Source: Dryomyza anilis
Taxonomy: Eukaryota > Arthropoda > Insecta > Diptera > Dryomyzidae
Assembly (NCBI GenBank): GCA_951804985.1
Contig: OX638135.1
Coordinates: forward strand, 38,347,002-38,411,001
Reading direction: 5' to 3'
DNA: 64,000 bases
Shown here: positions 45,911 through 57,418 of the stretch, piece after piece
How positions within the stretch are numbered: position 1 is the stretch's first letter
How the letters are laid out: every line of letters starts with the position of its first letter
Notes under the pieces: model-generated
What the model was told of the DNA's origin: nothing
What the model saw: only the letters and a program-made list of their open reading frames with translations
Databases searched by the model: none
Program-made: the position numbers and the translations under genes

Positions 45911-47190
45911 TTAATTCGAATATAAATAACCCCCGCGTATGCCTTTTCCGAGGCATCAGAAAACCCATGAATTTTTAATTCACTATCCATTTTATAGTCT
46001 ATCCAACGTGGAATTTTAATCATATTAATGTGGGGGTAATTTTCAACAAAATTCCTCCACTTGGCAAGAGTCTGAGGGGTTAATTCATCATCCCATTCTG
46101 TTTGGTCTAGCCAAACTTGTTGCATTATTATATTCGCCATTACAATAATCGGCGCCAGCCACCTAGCTGGACCAAACAGTTTTGCAGTTGCGGAGAGTAC
46201 TTCCCGTTTGGTAAATTTTTCTTTGTTGTATATGTTATCTGTAATAAAAAAGAAGGAAACATGCAAAGCATTCCATCGTACCCCCAGAGCTATTGCGTTT
46301 CTAGAGTCATCGAAATCCAGAAACTCAGTATCCATTAGGTAATCTTTTGGAATATTGTCCAATACTTCCTTCGTATTTGCGGTCCATTTCCGAAGAGAAA
46401 ATCCTGCAGACCGCAGCGTGTTGATTAATTGAACTCTAGCCTTAATATCAGTAGCTATGTCGTGAGCACCAGCAAGTACATCATCCTCATACATTCAATT
46501 TTGAAGTATGAACGAAGCTAATGGGTGTGTATTTATGCAATCATGTGCAAGTTGAATCAAAGTTCTAATTTCAAGATACGGAGCACAATTTACTCCAAAC
46601 GTGACTGTTTTTAACTCAAAGTCAGAAAGCTTCTCATCAGCAGATTCTCTAAAAATTATTCTCTGAAAAGGTCGATGTGAGGGTTCAATAAGTATTTGAC
46701 GATACATTTTTTGTATGTCACTGTTAAAAACATATCTGTAAAATCGCCAACGAAGCAGGAACATCATAAGATCAGCCTGAAGAACTGGCCCAACATTGAG
46801 CATGTCATTAAGGCTACAACCACTCTATGTAGAACTAGTTGCATTAAATACTACTCGTAAAGCAATAGTAACGCTATCAGGCTTCACCACAGAATGATGT
46901 GGTAAATAGCAATGCGAAGGAAAATATTAAAATTTGGGAGATGGAACCTTTTCCGTATGATCTAATAAAATATATTCTTTTACGACATTATCATAAGCAA
47001 ATTTAAATGCAGGTTTTTCGTAACAATGATGTTTTATTACGAAGAAATTGTTTACATGCGATGTGACGTGAAGAACCAAGTTTGAGTTGTGACGGAAAAT
47101 TGGATTAAAAAGGCAGCGAAACAATATATCTGCTATCCTCATTTCTACGAGTAGTTTCAGAATATATCTTTTCGCAAAGTTTATCTGCAT
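45911..47190 (-). pseudogene. BEL-1 reverse transcriptase and start of RNase H
   Basis: PIFRHNSNLVLHVTSHVNNF and HCYEKPAFKFAYDNVVKEYI precede the polymerase core, then NDMLNVGPVLQADLMMFLLR, DIQKMYRQILI and TFGVNCAPYLEIRTL. An in-frame TGA lies directly before the active site, which reads YEDDVLAGAHD. Downstream are LRKWTANTKEVLDNIPKDY, LGVRWN and the RNase H Asp in IHGFSDASEKAYAGV. Confidence 0.85.
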
Positions 47191-48190
47191 CAGTTAAAAA
47201 TTTTCTCTTTGGAACCTCTTCTAGTTCCCAGAAACGTTGCATTTGTTTATCTATAGAAATCTCATTAGAAAATGTCACATGAGTGGAGAAACAAGAGACG
47301 TGTGCAATGGATACCGACCCAGTAAGAATCCACCCGGAACACGGTGCAGTTAGAGCACCGAGTATATTGCGTTTGACGCCATCTAGCATTATCAACGGAT
47401 ACAGATCGCCACCGATGAGAACGTCAATTGGTCCAGCTTTGTTAAATGTGGGATCAGCCAATGCTATTTTGGGAAGTTGATCAATAGAAAAATCGATAGA
47501 GTCAGAGGGTAGGTTACCCGTTATGTGAGGAAGCACCAGAGCTGTAGCTTCAATCTGCAAATTACAATCGAGATTAGATCCAATAAGGAAAGAACAGAGC
47601 TGCGAAGGATTTGCAGATACCTTTTGGTTGACACCAGAAATTCTGGCTTGAGTGAAGCAAACTGGAAGTTTGAGCAACTTTCGAAGCTTTTCAGAAATGA
47701 AAGAAGCTTCAGAAACCGAATCAATGAGAGCACGAGCAGAATATGAGACTCCAAGGTGACATATTAAAACCTGTGCTGTTCCAAGAATTACGCCACTGCG
47801 TCTTAAATTATTCGCAGTTGGTTGCACAGCAGTTGAATGCGTTAGAGTGGACTGTAACGAATGATGAAAAACTTGTGATACATGATGAGCAGCTCCAGCA
47901 ACACATCCAGTAGCAGCTTCAGCAGCGGCTCCAACAGCGGCTCCAACAGCTCCAGTATCATCAGAAGTATTTCTGTGCAAAAGCGTGTGATGCCGCTTTT
48001 TGCACACCGCACAACTATAAGTCCTATGACATTCTTTTACCGAATGATTTCGCGTTAAACAATTTATACAAAAATTATTTTTTTTTACTGTTGAAAACCG
48101 ATCTGCAACACTAAGATTTATAAATTTTGAACACACACGTAATGTGTGTTGCTGTTTTGAACAAAGGACGCAATTAGTTGTGGCATGAGA
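47105..48190 (-). pseudogene. BEL-1 zinc fingers and protease
   Basis: CINCLTRNHSVKEC and CAVCKKRHHTLLH follow a third Cys pair upstream. An Ala/Gly-rich linker then leads to ICHLGVSYSARALIDSVSEA then SFISEKL. The active-site DTGS has become DSVS, so the catalytic Asp survives but the flap turn is altered. PIDVLIGGDLYPLIMLDGVK is the protease C-terminal half, and it runs on to WELEEVPKRKFLTDADKLC. About 340 residues are open. Confidence 0.85.
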
Positions 48191-48214
48191 AACGTTGGCA
48201 TGATAAGAAATAAT

Positions 48215-49188
48215 TTACTTTTGTGCCATTGTAATTGGTGACGAGAATTGTTTTATGTAAGAAGTTCTTGAAGAAGAAGCTCCTTTAATGTCTACAATTG
48301 ACTCTAACGTTTGATAGCGTTCAGTAAGGAACGTATCTAATGTTTTCCACTTGGGTATCGTGGATTTATCCTTAATGCTTTGTTCCCATAAAGCCAGAGT
48401 ATTATCGGGCAATCTTTGGCAACAGAAAAATATTAATATTGGATCACAGTGATCCGTGTTGATTTCATACAAATTCAACGCATTGAGGCAATTTGTAATA
48501 CCTCTTTGCAAGTTTTTAAGTGAAGTACTATTCTCAGTTGAAACAACTGGAAGATCAAACATAAGCTTTAGTTGACTATTGACTAAGACTCTTTTGTTTT
48601 CAAATGTTTCCTTTAGATTTGTCCACGCCAATGAAAATCCATTATTTGTTAAGGGCGACTTCTTTACAATTTCTTTTGCATCACCACTTGTTTTTTTTTA
48701 AGTAGGTGATATAATTTTTCAACATCACTAAGACGTGTGTTGTTAATATACACCGCTGTGAACATATCACGAAAAGTTGGCCATGATGAATAATCTCCCT
48801 TAAACACCTCAGTGTCACATAGCGGAAGTCGAAGATTATTTGTAAATTCATGGCTATTAGGTAATGGATTTGGCCCACTGGCCGAAGAGGTAGAATTGGC
48901 GGGTGGAACTGTCAAATCATTAGAAAGCTGGTTAATATGTGCTAAGAAAAACACGTATGAATTAAAAGTTGTGGCGTATTTACCTTTAACAACTTGAATA
49001 TCCTCAGAATCGACATCATTTTGAGCATCGATATATGTGGTTTTGGTTTTTAACCATAATGATTTTATTTCGTCCTTAAATATGTCTAAGGAGAAAATGG
49101 TATGATCGATTTTGGAAATTTCTGTAAAACGAGCATCGAATTCTATAATTTTATCCGATGCCCAAATGAAAAGATCGAGTTCAGACAT
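48215..49188 (-). pseudogene. BEL-1 gag
   Basis: Begins MSELDLFIWASDKIIEFDAR. The capsid region has LPLCDTEVFKGDYSSWPTFR and DMFTAVYINNTRLSDVEKLY, the BEL-type F-x-G-x-x-x-x-W-x-x-F motif. A slip in an A/T run at ~48,700 moves the frame, which resumes with AWTNLKETFENKRVLVNSQL to the stop at 48,215. The zinc fingers lie in the next segment. Confidence 0.85.
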
Positions 49189-49840
49189 ATTTGCAACTTA
49201 GAAATAATATGCGCTTCAACAAATATATAATGCTTCGAAAATGCGATATAAAACACGAACAAAAAATGTTTAAAATATACGCAACGTAATGGTAAAATAT
49301 GTCGCGATAATACACACGCAAAAATGTGTTTTATGTTTGGAAATGCTATAACAAAGTTAATCCGCGATTTTAAACACAACAACGATGTGCTTAAAGTTTC
49401 GAACAATTAATTAAATGTGTAGCGCAAAAATAAACACGAACAAAAAAATGTGTTTATAGAAAGTCAAAACGAATGAATTCTCTTCTACTGATATGAAGAC
49501 TTTCCCAAAGAAATCCGCCCGTAGCAAAGTATTAACTAAAGATACAATAAGTTCTCTCAAAGAACTTCTCCTGATAGACAGTAAAAAAACTCTCCAGATA
49601 AAATTGTAAATAGTATTTATTTGTTGTTTATTAAATAATATATGTGTATCCACGAAAAATTCGTTGAATTTCGTATGAATATCGTATGGATATCTGCTTA
49701 CACTCGACTGAATGTTACACGCTGCAAAAAAGAGGGCTCTCCCAAACATAATTTTGCAGGCATTAACATGTATGTTTGGAATTTTATGTAAACATATAAT
49801 TGACTGATAAATCATTTGTAAACAGGGTTGTATTGAGCAA
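49189..49840 (-). other. AT-rich 5' flank of BEL-1
   Basis: Presumed leader/LTR region without a defined LTR boundary. AACACGAACAAAAAA(A)TGT-type blocks recur at 49,253 and 49,434. 49,730-49,800 repeats sequence seen near 9,690. Confidence 0.35.
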
Positions 49841-49844
49841 GCGC

Positions 49845-50000
49845 GGATCCAGGGGGTGGCGAGGGGCGCAAAATTTGCAAAAAATCATAAAATTGCAAAT
49901 TTTCCACCTCTACAGAAGGGCGCAAAACATAGAAAAAGGCGCAAAATGTTCAAAAAGCATAAAATTGCAAATGCGCCTTATTTACAAAATTTTTCGCCTC
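49845..50000. repeat. GCGC minisatellite, isolated units
   Basis: GCGCAAAATTTGCAAAAAATCATAAAATTGC and the following unit match the main array at 50.9-51.9 kb. It ends in a DINE-like terminus at ~50,005. Confidence 0.8.
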
Positions 50001-50800
50001 TATTGAGTTACAATATATGCACAAAGTTAATATATCCTGTACCTCATAGGTATAGGGTATAAAAAGTCGTTACTCCTACCAAAAATCTTCAAACAAACAA
50101 ACAAATTGGCTGAACTTTATATATAACCGAATGAAGTGAAATATTTTTTCTTCAAACTATCCCCTCTGTTTGGGTCCCAGACTAAATTGGGGCGCGGTCG
50201 GACTTGTGGTACCCCAGATAAATCGAAACCTTATACACCTACCTATATGAACATGTAGGTACTGAAATGAAAGATATTGATTAGTATGTTATTATGTTCA
50301 TGATTCGATAACCACAGTAACCTCAGTACCGTTTTTAGTTTTAACAACTGAGTTCATTTTATACACGAATAATATATAGATACAAGTGTGGGTACCCAAA
50401 CGAAAATAAATTTAATCTGAAGTCTATTATACACTTTTGTATTTATGTTTTAAAAAATAAAAATAAATAATATTTTATAAAAAAAAATTTCACCTGCGGC
50501 GCTTTATTATTATTCCTTCCATATAATTACAAATGTGGCATTATTGCCTTTCATTTGAGTACCTAATATGTAGGTGCACCGGATATCGATTTTTCTAGGG
50601 TCCGACCGCACCCTATATTTTTTTTTGTTTTTTAAGCAAATAAAACGGTTGATTTAAAGAAAAAAAGTTAGTTTAAAGAAGTACAGTTGTGTATAATTCA
50701 TTATTCACTGTATTTGATGAGAAAATATAAAAAAGGGCGCAAAATAAATTTTTGGGGCGCATTTTAGAAAAAATTGGAAAAAAGGTCAAAAAAATCAATC
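50001..50800. repeat. Direct duplication, copy 1
   Basis: From GTTACAATATATG.ACAAAGTTAATAT through CTATCCCCTCTGTTTGGGTC, GGGGCGCGGTCGGACTTGTG and TAGGTGCACCGGATATCGAT to GGGGCGCATTTTAGAAAAAA, matching 53,819-54,800. The GTACCCCAGATAAATCG...GTAACCTCAGTACCG part resembles the middle of DINEs. Confidence 0.85.
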
Positions 50801-50865
50801 AAAGGCGCAAAACAAAATAAATATTTGAACCGAAACATAAATATGTTCAAATAAAACAAAATATA

Positions 50866-51900
50866 GATAATGGCGTTAAATTTGCTAAAAAACATAAAAT
50901 TTCAAATTTTTCACCTCTACAGAAGGGCGCAAAATATAGAAAAAGGCGCAAAATGTTCAAAAAAGCATAAAATTGCAAATGCGTCTAATTTACAAAATTT
51001 TTGCGCCTCTACAGAAGGGCGCAAAATATAGAAAAAGGCGCAAAATGTTCAAAAAAGCATAAAATTACAAATTCGCCTAATTTACAAAATTTTGGCGCCT
51101 CTACAGAAGGGCGCAAAATGTAGAGAAAGGCGCAAAATGTTTAAAGAAGCATAAAATTGCAAATGCGCCTTATTTACAAAATGTTTGCGCATCTAAAGAA
51201 GGGCGCAAAATGTAGAGAAAGGCGCAAAATGTTCAAAAAAGCATAAAATTGCAAATGAGTCTAATTTACAAAGTTTTTGCGCCTCTACAAAAGGGCGCAC
51301 AATATAGAAAAAGGTGCAAAATGTTCAAAAAAGCATAAAATTACAAATTCGCCAAATTTACAAAATGTTTGCGCCTCTACAGAAGGGCGCAAAATATAGA
51401 GAAAGGCGCAAAATGTTCAAAAAGCATAAAATTGCAAATGCGCCTAATTTAAAAAATGTTTGCTCCGCTATACAAGGGCGCAAAATATAGAGAAAGGCGC
51501 AAAATTTTCAAAAAAGCATAAAATTGCAAATGCGCCTAATTTAAAAAATGTTTGTGCCTCTATACAAGGGCGCAAAATATAGAGAAAGGCACAAAATTTT
51601 CAAAAAAGCGTAAAATTGGAAATGCGCCTAATTTACAAAATTTTTGCGCCTCTATAGAAGGGCGCAAAAATATAGAGAAAGGCGCAAAATGTTCAAAAAA
51701 GCATAAAATTACAAATGCGTCTAATTTACAAAATTTTGGCGCCTCTACAGAAGGGCGCAAAATATTAAAAAAAGCATAAAATTGCAAATGCGCCTAATTT
51801 ACAAAATTTTGGCGCCTCTACAGAAGGACGCAAAATATAGAAAATGCCGCAAAATATTAAAAAAAAGCATAAAATTGCAAATGCGCTTAATATTTAGAAT
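50866..51900. repeat. GCGC-rich minisatellite, ~92-bp unit, ~11 copies
   Basis: The unit runs CTCTACAGAAGGGCGCAAAA, TATAGAAAAAGGCGCAAAAT, GTTCAAAAAAGCATAAAATT, GCAAATGCGCCTAATTTACA, AAATTTTTG. Repeat starts fall near 50,913, 51,006, 51,097, 51,188, 51,280, 51,373, 51,465, 51,558, 51,648, 51,742 and 51,802. Units differ by a few bases and small deletions. The reading frames across it are by-products of the period. Confidence 0.9.
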
Positions 51901-53032
51901 TTTTAGGGATTTTTAAAAGACCCGAAACTACAGAGAAACGCACTAAATATTCAAAAAATAAACACAAAATGGAAAAAGCTCCAAAAATGCAGAATGTTTG
52001 CTTCTTTTAAAAAGATCGCAAAATATAGAAAAAGGCGCCAAATTTTCAAAAAAAAAAACAATTCAAACAATTCATTTACAGAGTAAATATGCGTCATTTT
52101 CATTTTGTGTTTGTTTTGATAATTTTGCGCTTATGAAGACGATAAAATTCTGTAAGTTATGCGCTGTTTTAATTTTAATTTTTTAATTTAATTTTTTCTG
52201 AGCTTCCTACATTGCGCCTTTTTGTAAAAATTACTATTTATCTCCAGATTACTAATATTCTGTAAAATACATTTTTAATTGTTCGCTTTTTTTAAATTTT
52301 GCGACTTAAAAAAAAAACTTGTTGACATTTTAATCTTTGTTAAAATTGTCCAAAATAGCGGTTAACTTTTCTTTTAAAGTTGACTTTAAAATGTATACGA
52401 ATATGCGCCATTATATTTTGACAACGATTCTGAAGAATACACAATTCGAGTTTTAAATATTTTGAGATCTATATCAAAATGTCCCAAGACAAAAATTCTA
52501 GGCAGGGTCGAGACAGTTTAGAAACATTTTTTCGACATATTTTCAAAAGAGATAGGCGGAGTTTGTAACACAAGATATCTGCCCGAACTGCCCGATTCCA
52601 AAATATGCCATGAATCTGTCATTAAAAAACCACCAAATTTTACAAACTGCTATACACTTCCCAAAATATTCCATTTATCTGTGTGTTGGCCGGAAATATT
52701 CCTGAAAAATTACATAAATTTTGTCTCGTGGTATCAATATTAAATCGAATTTAAACATTATAGGCGCATAACCATAGACAACTTTAATAAATCGACTTTA
52801 AAAAATTCGACTTTTTTTAGAATTTTTGTATAGAATAAATTGTCAAATAGATGATTTTGAATTTAAATTTGACTTTAAATTGTCTATACTAATGCGCCAT
52901 AGTTTTTAAAAAATATACATATATTTTGTATATCTTCGTTGTACAACTATAAGTCCAAATACCATTTTTGAAAGTTTGATAAAAGTTCGACAATTCATAG
53001 TTTTAGATGTGTTGGTGTACTTTCATAATTAA
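51901..53032. other. Unassigned AT-rich sequence with decaying GCGC motifs
   Basis: GGCGC/GCGCA words continue thinly to ~52,240. The rest has no gene or clear repeat. Confidence 0.4.
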
Positions 53033-53873
53033 CGAGTTGGGAAAGTTAGGTCACATGGGTAATTTCGGTCACATGGGACGGACTTTTATAGTCGGTCGGG
53101 CCCGACTATGGAATACCCTACACCTTTGGTGTGAATATTAATGTTGGTATTTTAATTGTATACCTACCTTTGAAGTTCTTAATTATGCTGAACATTCTTA
53201 CACTCAGAATATTATCTACATACCAAATTTCTGACGACGTATATCCAATTAATTTAAAAAATTGATGTAAAAGTGAAAATAAAAAAAAATTTGAAACATG
53301 TAGAAATATAAATGTGGTCGAATCACGCCCACTTTTAAAACATATGTAGAGATTTAAGGCTAATATTTGATAATTTTGTTTTCACTAATTTGCGAATAAA
53401 ATGTCCACTATGGAAAAGCGAAAAGTAATAAAAAAATAAAATGTGGGCGTATCACGCCCATTTTTAGATCACATATTTTTAGGTGAATTCTAACAATATA
53501 TTTAAAATTTTATAAGTATATCTTAAATACATTTCGAGTTATTGCTTCGTAAATAGTTATATAAAAGGGACTTGTATGGGAGGTGGGCGTGTCCGTTGAC
53601 TATTTTGGCTCATTCACATTGAAAAAACTAACTTTTGGCAAAAAGTTTTGAAACGAAATATCATCGCATTCTAGGCAGTATTGCTCAAGTTATCGTGTAC
53701 ACGGACAGCAAGACAGACGGGCGGACAGACAGACGGACATGGCTAAACGGACTCGGGTGGTGATGCTCATCAAGAATATGTATACTTTTCCATACCGGAC
53801 ACGGCTCCTAAGGGGAGTTACAATATATGAACTAAGTTAATATACCCTGTACCTCATAGGTGTAGGGTATAAA
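53033..53873 (-). repeat. DINE-like element, second subfamily
   Basis: Same plan as the other DINEs: TTGGGAAAGTTAGGTCACAT, hairpin TAGTCGGTCGGGCCCGACTA, GACAGACGGACATGGCTAAA and TACCCTGTACCTCATAGGTG then TAGGGTATAAAA. The words differ (CGGACTCGGGTGGTGATGCT, GTGGGCGTATCACGCCCA). The GTGGGCG...CGCCCA blocks are close to Drosophila INE-1. It leads directly into duplication copy 2. Confidence 0.8.
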
Positions 53874-54800
53874 AAGTCGTTACTCCTACCAAAAATCTTC
53901 AAACAAACAAATTGGCTGAACTTTATATATAACCGGATGAAGTGAAATATTTTTTCTTCAAACTATCCCCTCTGTTTGGGTCTCAGACTAAATTGGGGCG
54001 CGGTCGGACTTGTGGTACCCCAGATAAATCGAAACCTTATACACCTACCTATATGAACATGTAGGTACTGAAATGAAAGATATTGATTAGTATATTATTA
54101 TGTTCATGATTCGATAACCACAGTAACCTCAGTACCGTTTTTAGTTTAAACAACTGAGTTCATTTTATACACGAATAATATATAGATACAAGTGTGGGTA
54201 CCCAAACGAAAATAAATTTAATCTGAAGTCTATTATACACTTTTGTATTTATGTTTTAAAAAATAAAAAAAATAATATTTTATAAAAAAAAATTTCGCCT
54301 ACGGCGCTTTTTTATTATATCTTCCCAACTAATTATTATAATTAACTGTTGGGCCACTTCTAGAAAATTTACAAAAAGCGTTTCACGTTACCTATTCATT
54401 TCAAAATTTTCTTCGTCATTTTGATAAATAATGAAATATTTTTCTCAACAATCAGCATTTCATTTAAATTTTATTTTTTACATAATTACAAATACTAATC
54501 GCTATGGTTATAAGATCATAAAAATAACCATATAATTACAAATGTGGCATTATTGCCTTTCATTTGAGTACCTAATATGTAGGTGCACCGGATATCGATT
54601 TTTCTAGGGTCCGACCGCACCCTATATTTTTTTTTGTTTTTTAAGCAAATAAAACGGTTGATTTAAAGAAAAAAAGTTAGTTTAAAGAAGTACAGTTGTG
54701 TATAATTCATTATTCACTGTATTTGATGAGAAAATATAAAAAAGGGCGCAAAATAAATTTTTGGGGCGCATTTTAGAAAAAATTGGAAAAAAGGCGCAAA
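53819..54800. repeat. Direct duplication, copy 2
   Basis: Over 95% similar by eye to 50,001-50,800, but with ~210 extra bases (54,318-54,530) that copy 1 lacks. Confidence 0.85.
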
Positions 54801-55299
54801 AAAATCAGTATGTTTGCATAGAAACATATTTAAATATTTTTGGAAAGAAATCCTGAAAATTAAATAAAAATAAAATGTTGTTTTTTTTATTTATTTTTAT
54901 TAAAAATCTTTAAACATGCACAGTGGAAAATTATAATAATAGAATTCATATACAAATTTTTAAATGCATAAATGAATAATTGGTTTAAAACTGGAAGTAC
55001 AACTGACAGCATCAATTAATGCGCAATTGCACCAGCAGGCGCTAAACCAGACGATCCAGGCTCGCTTTATATTTGGTACAGTTACAGATGGTCTCAGTAC
55101 AGCACATAGCGTAGGCAAGGAATTCACGGAGGCTTTTGTGAAAAAACATGCCAAATTCTGTTTGAAAATCGAAACACTGATTTTTATTTGTGGTTTTTTT
55201 TACATTAGATTCAGAAATTATATACTGCACTATATTATACTCTGTTACTATTAGTATTTATTATAACACAATTAACATATTTATTTAATTTACAAATAA
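54801..55299. other. Unassigned; short coding-like stretch
   Basis: 54,990-55,170 reads on the plus strand as INAQLHQQALNQTIQARFIF, GTVTDGLSTAHSVGKEFTEA, FVKKHA, with protein-like composition, unlike its AT-rich surroundings. I do not recognise the family, and no splice sites or partner domains are evident. Confidence 0.3.
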
Positions 55300-55690
55300 C
55301 AAAATTATTACCGACGCGAACACGTTTTCTTAACGAACAACAAAGACACATACGCAGAAAATGCCGATCAACGAGTGTCAACTTCATATACAAGAATTCA
55401 TTTTTTGTTTGTTTTCAAACATCAGTATGTTTAAAATGACCCTATACATACTTCAAACGACGACAAAAAAGACGTAGGTAGAAAATTCTGCTCAACGAGT
55501 GCTAACTTCGTATACAACAACAATGTTGCAAGAATACATTTATTTAAATCCTATTTCTTTTTTGTTTGTTTTTAAACATCAATATGTACAAACGATGGCA
55601 AAAGATGGTGTAGGTAGAAAATGCTGCACAACGTTGCCAACTTCGTCAGTCGATAAATTATCGAATTAAGACGAGCGTGGTGAACATACG
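55300..55690. repeat. Diverged ~150-bp tandem repeat, three units
   Basis: ACGCAGAAAATGCCGATCAA, GTAGGTAGAAAATTCTGCTC and GTAGGTAGAAAATGCTGCAC, each followed by a CAACG...AACTTCxT block and TTTTGTTTGTTTTxAAACATC, start three related units at ~55,350, 55,475 and 55,610. Confidence 0.65.
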
Positions 55691-56575
55691 TTGTATTTAG
55701 ATTTGATTAGGATTTTCTGTGTTTTGAAACATAGTTTTAACCCAGTAAAATGCTAAGAAACAGTTTATTCAAATGCAATTAAAATTTTATGTTGGTATTG
55801 TAACATATTTATGGTAAATTTGACAGATTCTGCTGGTCAATATAATAATGTTTACACGTGAACAAAAATAAATTCAATTTCGATTATAATTTAATTACAC
55901 TTCATTCCTAATACATGTATGGAAATTTCATATTACTTTTTAATTACATTCAAACATATTCAAACAAATCTTTTCTATCCGTGTAGTTTAAAATAACTCT
56001 CCAGAAAAAAGTTGTCTTCAATGGAGCAAGAGGGCAAGAAAGGGGTTTTCGCTTTGGTTTAATTAGCATGCAGTTTAAAGTGTAGTCTGTAATCATTCTC
56101 ATAGAACTGGTTTTGATGTTCTCTTATTAAGAGTACCAGATGAGAATTTCACACAGAATGTTGTTTTATGGTTTCTAAATAATTTTCTTTTTAACTTTTA
56201 TATTTAATGTAATTTAATATAATTTAATTTATTTAATAAACTATTAATTTATTTTAGAATAAAATACAATTTTTATTTGAAACTTTTACATAAAATTTAT
56301 TTCAAATTGTTTTGAAACCAATTCAACAAACCAAAAAACATGTGATTTTTTTTTTATTTTTCTTTTTTTTTTGTAATTCAATTTAATTGGATAACTCACT
56401 GTTAAATGATCTTGCAGGGTACATAAGATTTGGTGCAATGAGTTGATGCAGGCTGCTGGGCACGTCCCTTAACTGTATGTGTTTTTTTTATATACGTTAG
56501 TGTACAACTATACCATTTTTTTTTATATTTTTTTTTCCATATTTTTAAAATACACTATTCAAATTTTCACTGACC
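55691..56575. other. Unassigned AT-rich sequence
   Basis: ACATTCAAACATATTCAAAC...TTTTCTATCCGTGTA near 55,945 recurs near 10,545. No gene. Confidence 0.4.
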
Positions 56576-57285
56576 TTAAACGCTTGACCGATGCGCGAGG
56601 ATGATGGTCGTCTGTATAAATGTGTAAACTGTTCCCAAATTTTTGATTGATGTCCGTCCGAATGACGATGTGTTCCCAGGAACCTTTTGTGGATGCAACA
56701 CTGTCCACGCTACTGCTCGCGTATAAGAGTAATCCAACGAAATGGAAAGCTTTACGATGTGGCAGCTAAGTACAATTAAAGCATTGGCGCTCTCACGGAG
56801 ATGAATGCGATGGTTCAATGTAATCGTCCAAGTATAGTGTCCAACGATATGGACCAAGATGAAACCAAAATGTTCGTAAAAATTAATCCGCTCGGTAAAA
56901 ATGTTTTCCAAAAGATCCGGTTCGAAGGACCAGCAAATGATTGTGTAAAGCGGATGTATTTGGATTTTTTACGAAAATTTGGTGATATATATCATAAAGC
57001 AATTGTAGAAAATAAAAGATAAATGTTTCAGTTTAATTCAGTCATAAGGGACTTATTTATTGTACGTACGTATAGTTGGTTGGTTGAACAGCAAAGAGGA
57101 ATTTGTTTCATTTGTCTTCCAAGAACTAAATTCTTAACATAATGTTAACGTAACATAATGAGATATTAAGTTTTAAATGTTGGTAGCTAAAACTAAGCTG
57201 CCACAGAGTGTAGCTACAGTGCTTTTTCAACGATTATAATATAAGTAAAATATGTAATTATTTATGTGGCTTTTGGCGTAAACAC
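56576..57285 (+). repeat. Dispersed repeat R, copy 2, with coding-like upstream part
   Basis: 56,945-57,285 matches 40,129-40,455. Upstream, 56,600-57,020 has protein-like plus-strand stretches in shifting frames (EDDGRLYKCVNCSQIFD; VKINPLGKNVFQKIRFEGPA), suggesting a decayed gene or transposase with a Cys-containing motif. The family is not recognised. Confidence 0.45.
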
Positions 57286-57418
57286 TGTCCATAAATTCAA
57301 AATATTCTTTAATCGAGTTTTAGCTAATACAGCTAGCTTGCACTTTCACAGCATAAAGCTGGAAAATATTTACCCACTAAATTAGTTGGGCTCGTGAACA
57401 ACACATGCATTTGTGACA

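Larger units (their letters stand above)
41812..49188 (-). mobile_element. BEL/Pao retrotransposon BEL-1, nearly full coding region
   Basis: The complete order is present on the minus strand: gag, protease, RT, RNase H, integrase. It is interrupted inside RNase H by a 2.36-kb CACTG element. LTRs were not recognised: 49,189-49,840 on the 5' side is AT-rich, and a different Pao fragment abuts the 3' side. Frameshifts and stops occur in every domain. Confidence 0.9.

Noticed and set aside
51552..51787. Repetitive 75-codon frames on both strands
   Set aside because: Arise from the ~92-bp minisatellite period.
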